Source: Membranipora membranacea
Taxonomy: Eukaryota; Bryozoa; Gymnolaemata; Cheilostomatida; Membraniporidae
Direction: 5' to 3'
Assembly: GCA_914767715.1 (NCBI GenBank)
Contig: OU612065.1
Location: 12,028,001 to 12,092,000 of the forward strand
DNA length: 64,000 nucleotides
Below, piece after piece: positions 1-9,712 of the stretch (positions are counted from its first letter, which is position 1; each line of letters begins with the position of its first letter). The translations under genes were made by a program, and so were the position numbers. The notes under the pieces were generated by a model. It worked only from the letters and a program-made list of their open reading frames with translations, was not told where the DNA came from and searched no databases.

Positions 1-312
1 TTTGTTGCTTTCATTACCAACTCTTGGTTTGAGTTTGGCTAGTCTGTTCTAATCAAAACGTAGATGCTTTTGATTTCCCTAAATATAGAAAAATTCATAC
101 CAAATAATGTCCAAATTAATCCTAATTACACAGTCTGGGAAGAGTTTTCATTTTCTTTGCCAACACAAAAATTTGGATGTGTGCGCTCCATTGCCTATGA
201 ATTGGTAATCGAGAAGTATACGTTACGATTAAATATACTTTTTTGAAATGGAAAGGTGCCGTGTCTGCATAATATGTATTGTGATAATATAGTATATATC
301 ATTTTTTTACAG
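1..312 (+). other. Partial intron of the zinc-finger gene
   Basis: This stretch precedes a clear 3' splice site (a T-run ending in ACAG at 311-312). The first exon in the window starts in the second half of a zinc finger, so an upstream exon with the first two cysteines must lie left of the window. I see no coding content here: the short open frame at 64-246 carries no domain signal. Confidence 0.7.
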
Positions 313-3268
313 TCTCTGTCTGGTAAAGAGATTCATATGAAAAGGCATCGAAACCAACGAGATCATATATGTGGCCAGTGTGGAAATGCGTTCTACACTA
401 TTGGAGAACTCAAAAACCATATGGAGTGGGTGCACACTGATGGAAGACCTCAGAGGTATAAATCAAATCAATATTATATTCGGAGATAATAAACTGTTAA
501 TGTTATGGAGAATATACAATAAGTCGCAAGGATTGACTTGCTCAATTGCCTCAGCTGCAGTCCACATCACATTGCCTGTAGGTTATAGACTATTTTTCTG
601 ATTTGTTTGGTGGTGTGTTGTTTTGTTACTGTGAAGATGATGTGTTGCAGCTGTGACCAATGTGATGAGAGATTTGTCCATAAAAAGCAGCTGAAGAGAC
701 ATATAAGAGTAATACATGATCGGATAGTGTATGCATGTCCATCCTGTGATTTTCAGGCTACTGAGAGTTACGGACTCAAGGTTCACATGAAAAAGGTACG
801 CTCCATGAAAAAAATTTGACAATTCCTAACACTCTCCTAAACATTGAATGAATTTATTGTACCCTAATCTACAGAGTTGCCTACCTCTCTTCAAAGTGCT
901 AACAACTCATAATTATTTTATAAAAGTTTGCCCAGTTGGAATATTAGAATACATTTGACCAAGGAGTTAGACCTTGATTTGACAACAGATTGCTTGAATT
1001 TTGGAAAATATCAGTATGCTTGTTCTATGATTTTCAACAGGTAAGGCTTATGGCATCATAACAAATGTTAAAGCAATTTCCTGGTTATTGTGAATAATTG
1101 TCATATGATATTATTGTATCAGCATCCAGGCCTAGTCTACACCAATCACGCTGACTACCTGACTAAATCTGACAAACCATATAGGCTTCCTAAACCCGAA
1201 GACGAGTTGGACAAATACATATATAATCATTCTGGGGATGAGGAAGGAGGCAAGGCATCACATGACCAGGTATCACATGACCAGGTACAGGAAGGAGGTG
1301 ATGCTGATGCGAGTCTCAACCAATCAGACGCTGGAGTAAAGAAGGTGTACAAGTGTCCTCATTGCTCTAAAGTGCTCCAGGTAACATATTTGTTGTATTG
1401 CATTATAAAAGGGCAACCAAGGTTTAGCAGCAACGCATTCATGGGTAGTGAATAATGTGTTAGGCAGCATCAGCTTTGTGCATTACGCGATGCAAAACTC
1501 AAAGTAGTTGCTGAATCTAAGCTGGGTAACACTTCAGTTTAGGGGAGGTTCCAAGGCATTGCCGTAATGATGATAGAGCATAGGCTAAATAGTAACAGGA
1601 ACAGGAAACTGCTCCGTGGTATTCTATTTTAGCTGAGTTTGAGTACCTGAAGGATGAAACAAGAATTCTGGCTGAATAATCATCTAATTAGATTTTGTCT
1701 TTTTCCCTATGCAGAAGGTGCAATTTTCTATTAATAAATGGGAAGTTGTTTGAAACCCTGGTTACCCTCTAACTTTCTAATATTGCAGATGAAAGACCTG
1801 ACTAAGACGCTTGTTTGATTATATGAAATTGCCATTGACGCCTTTGAGCTTTTTTAGCTAAGTACTTGACTATGCTTATAGAGAAACAAACAAAAACTCA
1901 GCAAGAAGTGATGTCTAAAAAAGAATTCTTCTTTGGTTTTCAGACCAGACTTGGAATGCAAGCTCACCTCGCAATTCACTCTAATCTTCGTGAATTCAAA
2001 TGTAAGGAATGTGATGCTTCGTTCAATCAGCAGAGTGAACTCATCAATCACGGGAACTGGAAACACACTCAAGGCAACCCACACAGGTATGTCCAGTATG
2101 CTAATGGATTAATAAATTTGCCACTATAACAGCCTAGTGAGAAATTGAGTTGACATGTGCTTAAGGATTACTTGTCGAGCACTCATCGTGAGTGAGTATT
2201 TGAAGAGTCGGAGACCATATATTCATGAGGCACCTTGCATTTTGTTGTTTGTTTTCACACAAATGCTTATAGTTGCTTATGCTTTCTGTAGTTGTTCACT
2301 GTGTGATATGAAGTTCAAAGTCAAGAAGCAGCTAAACCATCATGTAAGACTTGTCCACATGAGAAAGACGTATAAATGTCCAAGCTGTGAACATGAGGCC
2401 ACCCAAGGGCATGGGCTCAAGATGCACATGAAACAGGTGTGTAATGCTGTTATTTGTTGTTAATTGATATTTAAGTGATAAGTGAATCTTCACCAGAGCG
2501 TTTCGAGTGCACAAACAATCCATATATGGGACAGAAGAATGGGCCTACTTTTGACACTTGAAGAATCTAGAAACAATTCCTTCTTGTATTTTAGAAGTGC
2601 TATGTTTGTCGACAATGGAAATCTTTTTAGTTTATTTGTTTGTCTACCAAGATACTTAAATCATGTAGAACCAATACTTGGTGACCACCGTCCGTCCTAG
2701 CTCTATGCTTCTTGGTTTATCACCTTCAAACTCTATATACATTATATATTACTAAGTTATAAAACTTACTATCTGATAGGGCCTTTCCAGTATCACATCA
2801 GTAAACAACAATGAACCTTTTTATAAGATTTTTGCATTTTTATTACATGCATAAATTACATCATGACTTAGTGCCCAGCTAGATCTCGTATGAAATCGAA
2901 TTATTTTACAGAAACACCCAGATTTAGAATATACCACAGCATCAGACTATGCTATTGTATCAGATAGACCTTACCTGGGCAGGTCGGCCAGGAAAAAGAA
3001 TAAAGACAGCCGTACTACAGATGAGACACATGAGGAGAGCGATACAGACACTGACTCTGATGCTATGACTATATATACTGATCATGATAGCGATGAACAG
3101 GATATAAGTGAAGATGATTACGAGCATAATTATGTTAGTAAGAAAGTCAAAACCACACAGCGTGTAAATGAACACTCTAATGTGGCTGCTCAATTACGAG
3201 GGCGGAAGATAACTTGCCACGTTGTGATGGCCGATATTAAACCAAAGTTACCCTTTAAATTTTTGTAG
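313..3268 (+). CDS. C2H2 zinc-finger protein, 5' end missing
   Basis: Six exons splice in one frame: 313-455, 651-795, 1123-1380, 1944-2086, 2292-2436, 2912-3268 (stop), giving 396 residues in the window. They encode seven complete C2H2 fingers plus the tail of an eighth (HMKRH at the start). Examples are CGQC...HMEWVH, CDQC...HIRVIH, CPSC...HMKKH and CPHC...HLAIH, the last two built across introns. The C-terminal tail is rich in Asp, Glu and Ser, followed by a basic stretch. A nucleic-acid-binding, probably transcriptional role is inferred from the fold only; no KRAB, BTB or SCAN-type domain is visible and no ortholog is recognised. Exons 1-3 and 4-6 look like two copies of one three-exon module: exons 1 and 4 are both 143 nt, and exons 2 and 5 both 145 nt. 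Exon 3 carries a 15-bp tandem duplication coding SHDQV twice. The first copy of a TTAA-type MITE sits in the intron after exon 3. Confidence 0.85.
960..976. repeat. Mini-palindrome, CAAGGAGT family, 7-bp TSD
   Basis: A 17-bp palindromic segment starting CAAGG and ending CCTTG is flanked by exact direct copies of ATTTGAC (953-959 and 977-983). It lies in an intron of the zinc-finger gene. The same core recurs at 4266 and 60577. Confidence 0.65.
1410..1768 (+). mobile_element. MITE, TTAA family copy 1 (diverged)
   Basis: This copy begins AGGGCAACCAAGG and ends CCTGGTTACCCT. It matches the whole length of the copies at 29263-29638 (reverse) and 29832-30202 (same direction), with clear divergence. 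Its flanks are TAAA and CTAA rather than TTAA, so the target duplication has decayed. It lies inside the intron between zinc-finger exons 3 and 4 and has no coding capacity. Confidence 0.8.
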
Positions 3269-3421
3269 AAGAATCTGTTAGACAGCTGCTGATGCGCAAT
3301 TTCCATTTTATTTAAACTCCCACAAGATGATGATCGGATATCAAGGGTCTCATTTGTAAAGAAATGTATTACATATCTTGTAAAATTATGTGATGTTATA
3401 CATTTTTCTAAACATAAATTT

Positions 3422-3427
3422 AATAAA
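3422..3427 (+). promoter_or_regulatory. Candidate poly(A) signal of the zinc-finger gene
   Basis: AATAAA lies about 150 bp after the stop codon at 3268. Position and motif fit, but cleavage was not tested. Confidence 0.5.
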
Positions 3428-3429
3428 AA

Positions 3430-4044
3430 CTGTCTATTTTGGAGCAAGGATTGTCTAGACATCGACGAGGCATGTTGCTTTCATACACTGCAGGCCTGCA
3501 GTTCTAGGGAAGGCAAGGACAATCTGCCTCTCCAAGAATACTCTATAGAGTGGCCTAAAAATGCTATAAATGAATATTCCATGTCAGGGTCAGCTAATTT
3601 GGGACTTTGAATTGCTATTTATATCATTTAAACGCGTTGGAAGCTAGGGATTTACACCAGACTCCACAGGAGGGGCTAACTTCACACACTCAAGGTTTTT
3701 TGTGCCCCCCTATCATTTTTCCTAAACTACGGCCCTGTATTGTTTGTAATTCTATCCGACGTGCATCATGTCAATAAGAGGGAGCAGGATTTTATATAAT
3801 AAAATTAGCACTCTACTATGGGCTCCCTTGGTGAGAGCAGAGCAAGTAGGTAGGTAGAGACAAACTCTTCTTGCTGAGAGAAAGCAGGTATTAGCACAAA
3901 CACTGAGATTTATTTGCTCTTGTATGCTGGTACTCGAAAACTTGGCTGAAAGGGAAAAACAAATACTTACCATTAATTCGATGCAAGTCACGTGTTATTA
4001 ATATGAACAAAATAGAGAAAAAAAACAAAATTAAAAGGGAGAGC
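3430..4044. other. Intergenic, zinc-finger gene to MED9
   Basis: Non-coding sequence between the zinc-finger 3' end and the MED9 start. It must hold the MED9 promoter, but I see no convincing core-promoter motif, repeat or RNA gene. Confidence 0.5.
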
Positions 4045-5951
4045 ATGGCAGATGGAGAAGTCCTTCAGTTTCTCCCCAAGATTTACAACATATTAAAAGG
4101 GTAGGTGTTCTAACTGCTTGAAGTCAATGTGTTGAGAAAGGGGCTAAAACAAGTACTATATTGCCTACATAACAACAGCAACATATCATACTTTGTATTT
4201 ACCCAATGAGAAGAAAGAAAAGAAGAGACAGTTGAGTATGTCACAATTCACACTATGTGTATAACCAAGGAGTAACAGCTCCTAGTCCTTGGTGTAACGT
4301 ATGTATAGGTCATGTTAAGGTTTAGTTCATTGGTTAAATCATAGGCATCCGGAGTTACAAGCATTTATAATTTGTATAAATTATACATGCTTGTAACTGC
4401 AGATGCCTTTGACTATGTGTTAAATGATGTTTCAGTATGTATGTATGCAATGATGTATGTATGTATATATACTATATATGTTATATAATATATAACATAT
4501 ATATATATATATATATAGTATGTATACATACATCATTGCATACATAATGAAACAATGCCTGGTCTGTGTACATATATAATATATGTACACAGACCAGGCA
4601 TTGTGGTCTTTCTTCTGCCTGAGCTTTACCCTGTGTGTGCAGCGAGGGGAGTTATTGATTTGTGGTCTTAATGTATTTGTTTGTAGATTTTTTATAATAC
4701 ATGTACACCATAATGATAGGGAACTTGCCTGCCAAGACACTGGACTGGTAATGCAAGCCACAGGCTTTCTGTAGTTGGTGCAAGTCCAGTGGTGGAGGCC
4801 TTTTCATGGAGTGGAAAGGCCTCGATCACTGATCATGCACCAACTACAGAAGGCCTGTGGTGCAAGCCATTTAATTAATAGCAATAAGTAAATGCCATAA
4901 ATAAACATAACACATATATGTACCTGTACGCATTGTGTATGGTTCGAAATAATTTATCCCAAATAATATAATCCCTCAATTAAAAAGCCGCCAAAATCAT
5001 TCCCTGATTGTTCCTTGCTGAGATGAGCAAGACAAGTCATATTACAAAACGGGTATTTATTTGCGTAATTGAAGGATAAATACGGCAAGGATTTTGAGCA
5101 AAGGGATTACAATAACTTTTATAAAAAAGGCTCGCACATTCTAATGTAAGAGCCCCTCCCATCAATCAGTTTGGTTGAAAATAGCCTTAAGATACACCAC
5201 CCTTGGCTCTGCGGACTACATGTTCTCGCAGTGTAGAAATTCATATAGCCTACCCACTGAATGAATAAAGAGTTACCAGCCACAGTGATCTCATTTTGGT
5301 TCATGGCCAAAAGTACTGAAAATGAAGTGATATAGGCTTACTTATAGTGCCATTTATTTACTTTATCTGGTTCTGTCATGGTGGTAGTGACATGAGGTTT
5401 GATTTGTGAGCGCACAAGTAGACCAGCGGAGCTTAGTTATCCTGTTGTATCTTTGCATTGACTAGACAGGTTATCACTTGTAAACTTATGTATGCTGCTA
5501 AAGCGTACTCTTGTACCGATTCAACGTCTGGCAGTTTGCAGTTTTCTTCATATTCTCAAGGCTTGTCGGAACATGGCTAAATTGAGGTCTAGCTTTTTGA
5601 TTCAATGCGCTGTTGATTTGGCTAGGAACATCATAATGTTGACTGCGTTGTGTCTAAGTCAAACCAATTTATTTGCAAAGCATAGCTCATTCAATTTAGC
5701 TGCAAGTGATTTACCATAGACCATTATCTTTGCTTGAAATTTTCAGTATTGAAGAAGGCCAGGACATCACTCAAAAGATCAAAGACTTTAAGCTTCAGAT
5801 AGAACAAGCCAAATCACAAATCAACAGTCTACCTGGTGTCAACCTTTCACCTGAAGAACAACATAAACTCGAAGAATACACTAAGAAACAAATAGTGTTA
5901 AAAACTGACCTTCTAGAGAAATACAAACAACTCTGTGCGTTCCAGCGCTAG
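4045..5951 (+). CDS. MED9: Mediator complex subunit 9
   Basis: Two exons, 4045-4100 and 5747-5951, join in phase 2 to give an 86-residue protein. MED9 is a small subunit of the Mediator middle module, which bridges transcription factors and RNA polymerase II in the nucleus. Exon 1 encodes the conserved FLPKIYNILK segment. Exon 2 encodes the helical core, with LPGVNLSPEEQ and the C-terminal LLEKYKQLC, in the same order and spacing as in animal MED9. The long Pro/Gln-rich N-terminus of vertebrate MED9 is absent. The start ATG sits in a purine-rich context (GAGCATGG). The single 1.6-kb intron is crowded with hairpins. The stop lies 19 bp before the GEMIN6 ATG. Identification is from the motifs; length and exon phase agree. 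Confidence 0.9.
4266..4291. repeat. Mini-palindrome, CAAGGAGT family, imperfect 7-bp TSD
   Basis: A 26-bp palindrome starts CAAGGAGTAA and ends TAGTCCTTG. Its flanks GTATAAC (4259-4265) and GTGTAAC (4292-4298) match at 6 of 7 bases. It is in the MED9 intron and close in sequence to the copy at 60577. Confidence 0.55.
4343..4408. repeat. Inverted repeat in MED9 intron
   Basis: A 66-bp foldback: outer arms AGGCATC/GATGCCT, then GTTACAAGCAT pairing with ATGCTTGTAAC, and an AT-rich centre that is itself palindromic. No flanking direct repeat was found. Confidence 0.7.
4441..4545. repeat. AT-rich 105-bp hairpin in MED9 intron
   Basis: The arms begin ATGTATGCAATGATGTATGT and end with the complementary sequence at 4526-4545. 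The middle is a (TA)n microsatellite. Confidence 0.7.
4552..4604. repeat. Near-perfect 53-bp palindrome
   Basis: Arms of 26 bases (first bases ACAATGCCTGGTCTGTG) pair perfectly around a single central base at 4578. It abuts the hairpin at 4441-4545. Unlike most small palindromes here, no direct repeat flanks it. Confidence 0.85.
4761..4860. repeat. 100-bp foldback insertion with 9-bp direct repeats
   Basis: The arms CAGGCTTTCTGTAGTTGGTG and their complement near 4836-4857 enclose a second, inner hairpin (GAGGCCTTT/AAAGGCCTC). TGCAAGCCA flanks it on both sides (4752-4760 and 4861-4869), which reads as a target-site duplication of an inserted foldback element. It lies in the MED9 intron. Confidence 0.7.
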
Positions 5952-5970
5952 ACTTACCTCTTTACACACT

Positions 5971-6931
5971 ATGGCCTCATCGTTCGGCATAAACGTCAAC
6001 CAAGAGGAAAAGGATCTTCATCCCATATTCAAAACAAACCCTACTTTGCTGTGGAATTACGTTAACAAGAAGGTATTTTAATTTTACCAATAACAAAAAT
6101 ATGCAACTGTGATAATATTTCATTGCGATGACTGTCTATCCAATAAACTCCCTCAGTTCATTGGTGTATCCTGTCTTTAAACTTTCAGAACTCGAAATGC
6201 CAATAAAGATGAGATTGTTTCTGACTTTTTTGCTCTGTGGATTGTAGGTTCATCTGACATCACAAGAGGGGCTATTATTCCAAGGATGGGTATACACAAT
6301 TGATCCAGTCACCCATAGCTGGGTCTTATTTAGTGATGAAGCCCTTATGGATCCTAGAATTCATCTTGTCATGAATCCATCAGTCATATCAGCAGAGATT
6401 GTTAATGAAGTTTGTCCTGAAAATATCTTGCACATGATGTCCCGCTATGGAAAAGCTGAAAAAGTATGTGTCTTCTCAATGAAATCATGCCTTGGTTTGT
6501 TTTAATGGTAATGAACATTGAAATCTAGTCCTACTCATAAACATAATAATATATCATGCATGATTATTGTTCGTGTTACAAAACTAAAATGTCTCGGAAC
6601 AAATTGGTTAACATGGTATACCTGCATTGTCATTACTAATCCTTGTTTCCACTATATAACGGAGGACAATTAGACTAGTATTCTGATCTTCTTTTAGGTT
6701 GAACTGGATGAGGTGGCTCTAGTGAGAAGAAGAGATGCTGTTTGTCGCTGGTTTGGTGTTAACAGAATTCCAGTATCAAAGGTGTCAAAGTCTCTATCTG
6801 TTGCTAATGGTGTCTTATCTATAGAACCACCGTATCTTCCTGAAAACTGTTGCAGCTCGAATGAAATAATTCTTGCTAGAATACGTACTTTACTGCGGAG
6901 TATGCCAAAATCAGACAACATGGATACTTAA
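5971..6931 (+). CDS. GEMIN6: Gemin6, SMN-complex subunit
   Basis: Three exons, 5971-6072, 6248-6463 and 6698-6931, all in phase 0, encode 183 residues (human Gemin6 is 167). Gemin6 pairs with Gemin7 as an Sm-fold heterodimer in the SMN complex, which loads Sm proteins onto spliceosomal snRNAs in the cytoplasm. The N-terminal Sm-like strands are visible around residues 35-60, including LLFQGWVYTIDPVTHSWVLF. The C-terminal part carries the family's RRRDAVCRWF helix, the VANGVLSIEPPYLPENC segment and the near-invariant SSNEIILARI. The gene starts 19 bp after the MED9 stop codon, so either its promoter lies inside MED9 or the two are co-transcribed. The start ATG is the first in the exon and is followed by G. 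Confidence 0.95.
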
Positions 6932-7846
6932 AACATACATACAAGTCATTACAGTATGCATAAACGTCAAGGATTAACTTTTCTGGTACTGGTAAATTTT
7001 CCACAAACACTGTTCATTCTCACAGACTCTTGCTCGGCATGAAATTATAACATATGAAACTGCATTTTCTTGTTGTGTGTCACAAAAAGGTAGTCAGCAT
7101 CTTGGTAAAACCGAAGTCTAATAATAGCTCAATTCCATCCCAACACTTGATACCAAGTTCACCATCCACCGGATCATTGCCAATAGTTACATAACCTCAA
7201 CCAAAGTTCAGTCTGATTTTTATCCATCCATCCTTATTATTTATTACATATTGGTAATGTTTTATGGAGATCCATTGTAAGGTCATTCGATTTGAAAGGA
7301 GAAGATGTGTAGCATTGAAGTAGTTGTCTTCCTAATTTTCAAGGATTCGCAACTCCCTCTCAATTGTTAGTGATGTCATTTTATGGGAAATTTGGGTCAA
7401 CCAAAACTCCGCGAGGGAAGATATTGTTGTTTTCCTCGGGGAAGGGGAGCTGTATTAGCCATCTTCTATATAGATAATATAGATGTTGGCACACGTCTTA
7501 ATATAGAGAGCTTCCTGTAAGGGAGTTGGAGGATGTATAGTAGATAGCATGTAGTCAGAGACTATAGATATATATCTATAGTCTCTGATGTAGTTTCTAA
7601 ATGTTTACTGATCTGGCCTGGGATACAGTAGCATGTAATATTGTACCAGGATCACTTGTAGCATGCATCACTTGCACTTTTTTTGCTCTCTTTCAACAAG
7701 AAACACAAAATCGCAATCTGGTCGCTAACTCAGGGATACCTGCTAGGATCTTGCTCCCAAATGCACAATCATTGATGGAACTATAAACATTCTGAGTGAG
7801 AAATTTAAAAACGAATATGTCTAATTGAAAGACCAAATGAGTGATA
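6932..7846. other. Intergenic after GEMIN6
   Basis: No gene is seen. The only structures are the mini-palindrome at 7556-7587 and the border of the MITE at 7847. No AATAAA was spotted soon after the GEMIN6 stop. Confidence 0.5.
7556..7587. repeat. Mini-palindrome, CAGAGACTATA family, 7-bp TSD
   Basis: A perfect 32-bp palindrome (arms start CAGAGACTATAGATAT) is flanked by exact copies of ATGTAGT (7549-7555 and 7588-7594). A 24-bp relative with its own 7-bp repeats is at 18573-18596. Confidence 0.75.
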
Positions 7847-8190
7847 CCCTATAGGAGTTTAGTTTTCGCGGCATTTAGGATTCGCTTTTCGCATTGTTGC
7901 CTAGGTTGCTAGTGTATCTTAAATAAAACTCACTCACCATAGTTCCATAGACAATGTACAATTATACAGGAATACACCTTACCTATGCATGCAAGCTATT
8001 TGGTGTAGTGGTATAAGTGTCTGCCTTGCAAACAGATGGAGATTTATGCCCTGGGTTTGAATCCCAGCTTGGACATTTTTTTTAAATTTTCACTAGTAAG
8101 CCTACTAGCGAAATTTAGTACTAGTGAAATTTAGTACCAGGTCCAGATAGAAATTAAACTCTAGCTAAATTAAACTCCTATACTATAGGG
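7847..8190. mobile_element. MITE with TA duplication carrying a tRNA-like head
   Basis: Terminal inverted repeats begin CCCTATAG on both ends; the right one has an extra TATAG before the shared GAGTTTA. TA flanks both ends (7845-7846 and 8191-8192), as for mariner-type nonautonomous elements. The interior contains a degenerate tRNA-like segment (7998-8074) and a small inner inverted repeat (TTTCACTAGTA/TACTAGTGAAA). There is no open reading frame. Confidence 0.7.
7998..8074 (+). pseudogene. tRNA-like pseudogene or SINE head, Pol III boxes
   Basis: A box A-like TGGTGTAGTGG, an anticodon loop CTTGCAA (would-be TGC, alanine), a perfect T-arm (CTGGG/CCCAG around TTTGAAT) and a following T8 run are all present. 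The seven bases before the D arm do not pair with those after the T arm, so the acceptor stem is lost and this is not a working tRNA. It resembles the tRNA-derived 5' part of a SINE. Confidence 0.6.
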
Positions 8191-8195
8191 TAATT

Positions 8196-9712
8196 TTGAG
8201 CGATGTGATAGTGATCACTTGCTCTAGTAAAGCACCGCTCTTTCTAAATGAAATACCCGCCAGTGTGTATATCAGGCATGAGCAAGAATTGAACACAAGA
8301 CCGCTCTCGGACAAACAGCAAGAATAACCCTCGCAGACAAATATGATGATTACATATATACTACAGATGATAAACTGTTAAACATTTTTAAACAATGAAA
8401 GCTGTTCTTTCACGTCATATTAAGTATGTGCAGTAGGTCGAGTGCCCAAACAAAACTGACTGCATCGGCATTCCGTTAACGAATCCCGATTCCTCTTATT
8501 TTGTGTTGAGATCAGGATCAATGTGTGACAAGAACCACTCTTCTGATCAGTGGTGGCAAGAATTTTGTAGAACAAACTCCTTGGTGGTATGCGGCTATCC
8601 ATTTCATATTGAGTGGCAATCAACTGTACAGATACGTAATTATGGATTGTAAAAAAAAGGTTTACTTGTAACATTATAGGAGTTTTCTGCTCTTGGTACG
8701 ACTGTCCGTGACCTTATGTACAACTATAATATCGTATATAAATACGGGTGGCCGTTTCAGTTGAGCAACTTCAAATTGTGGTTCTTAGGCTTTGTGCTCT
8801 CTACACAAATTATTTTGAATTGTAGTAGAGAAAGAAGAGGGACAAAAATAGACTGAAGAGGAAATATACCTAGTAAATCCCCTGCACAAGTGGGATAACC
8901 ACTGTAAATACATACCTCCAAGAATAAGGTTGGTGTCATGCTCGCATATATTAATATTATCACACATAGGAAGTTTATTTCTTCTGATATCAATCCCATG
9001 CCACCACCATAGCATGTTCAATGAAATCCCTCCTATCCATTGATTGGCATGTTTGTATCAGGGGAATTCACTCTGCTTGTATGTAAATGATTTGATACTT
9101 CAACCTGTTACTCCAGTCTTCTCGCTTCAACTTTTATTGTGTGTATGTAAAATAACATCATTGATATGACATATTATTATTATGGGTGGTAGTGGGTGGG
9201 CAATAGACATGGGTGTAAGCTCCAAGGTATAGTTCCTTGACAGTCAGACTCACTTGCTTATACAAACATTTGACTTCATCCAGTCCTTGATTGATAAGGA
9301 TGGACAAAATTAATTGCTCCCAACTATACATAGATACGGTAAATCTCTGAGGAGTTTGTCGCCAACTCCTTGTTTTAACGGTATATATTTTGTGTTTTGT
9401 TCAAACAAGGAGGCGTTGGTTCAAGTATTCTAGCTAGTACCTACTAGTTGTAGTTGAGAAAGAAACAAAGGAAATAATATGCATAATTCCTTGGTTTAAC
9501 TGGTTTTCTTATGTTTTATTTAATTGATTTGAGTGGATTTGATTTCCCCATACCAGAGAGAATCTCGTGTTTCAAACAAACACTCAATATCTATGAAAAA
9601 AACCTACCTTGTGCCTAATCGTACACAATTATACTCGTCTGCTATGCCCAATGTAGTGATATTTAAATTTAGAACAAACAACTTAGTTTGTTATGTTTCC
9701 ATAACAGGCTTA
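8196..9712. other. Intergenic or 5' UTR region before SPDL1
   Basis: No gene is supported. A 3' splice site (CATAACAG at 9700-9707) just before the SPDL1 start codon implies an upstream untranslated exon somewhere in this stretch; I could not place it. An imperfect inverted repeat around CAACTCCTTG/CAAGGAGG lies near 9374-9421. Confidence 0.45.

Noticed and set aside
64-246. 60-residue open frame at the left edge
   Set aside because: No domain signal; lies in the intron before the first zinc-finger exon in the window.
4313-4336. Half copy of the CAATGAACTAAACC palindrome (AAGGTTTAGTTCATTG)
   Set aside because: Only one arm matches and no flanking duplication is found; may be chance or a decayed copy.
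4552-4604. 26-base-arm palindrome as a member of the 7-bp-duplication class
   Set aside because: It has CA...TG-like tips, but the flanks share no direct repeat, so it is listed only as a hairpin.
7998-8074. Functional alanine tRNA
   Set aside because: The acceptor stem does not pair and the variable region is odd; called a pseudogene or SINE head instead.
9533-9712. Extended Spindly N-terminus from an upstream ATG at 9533
   Set aside because: A polypyrimidine tract and AG at 9706-9707 precede the start, and the upstream residues look non-coding.
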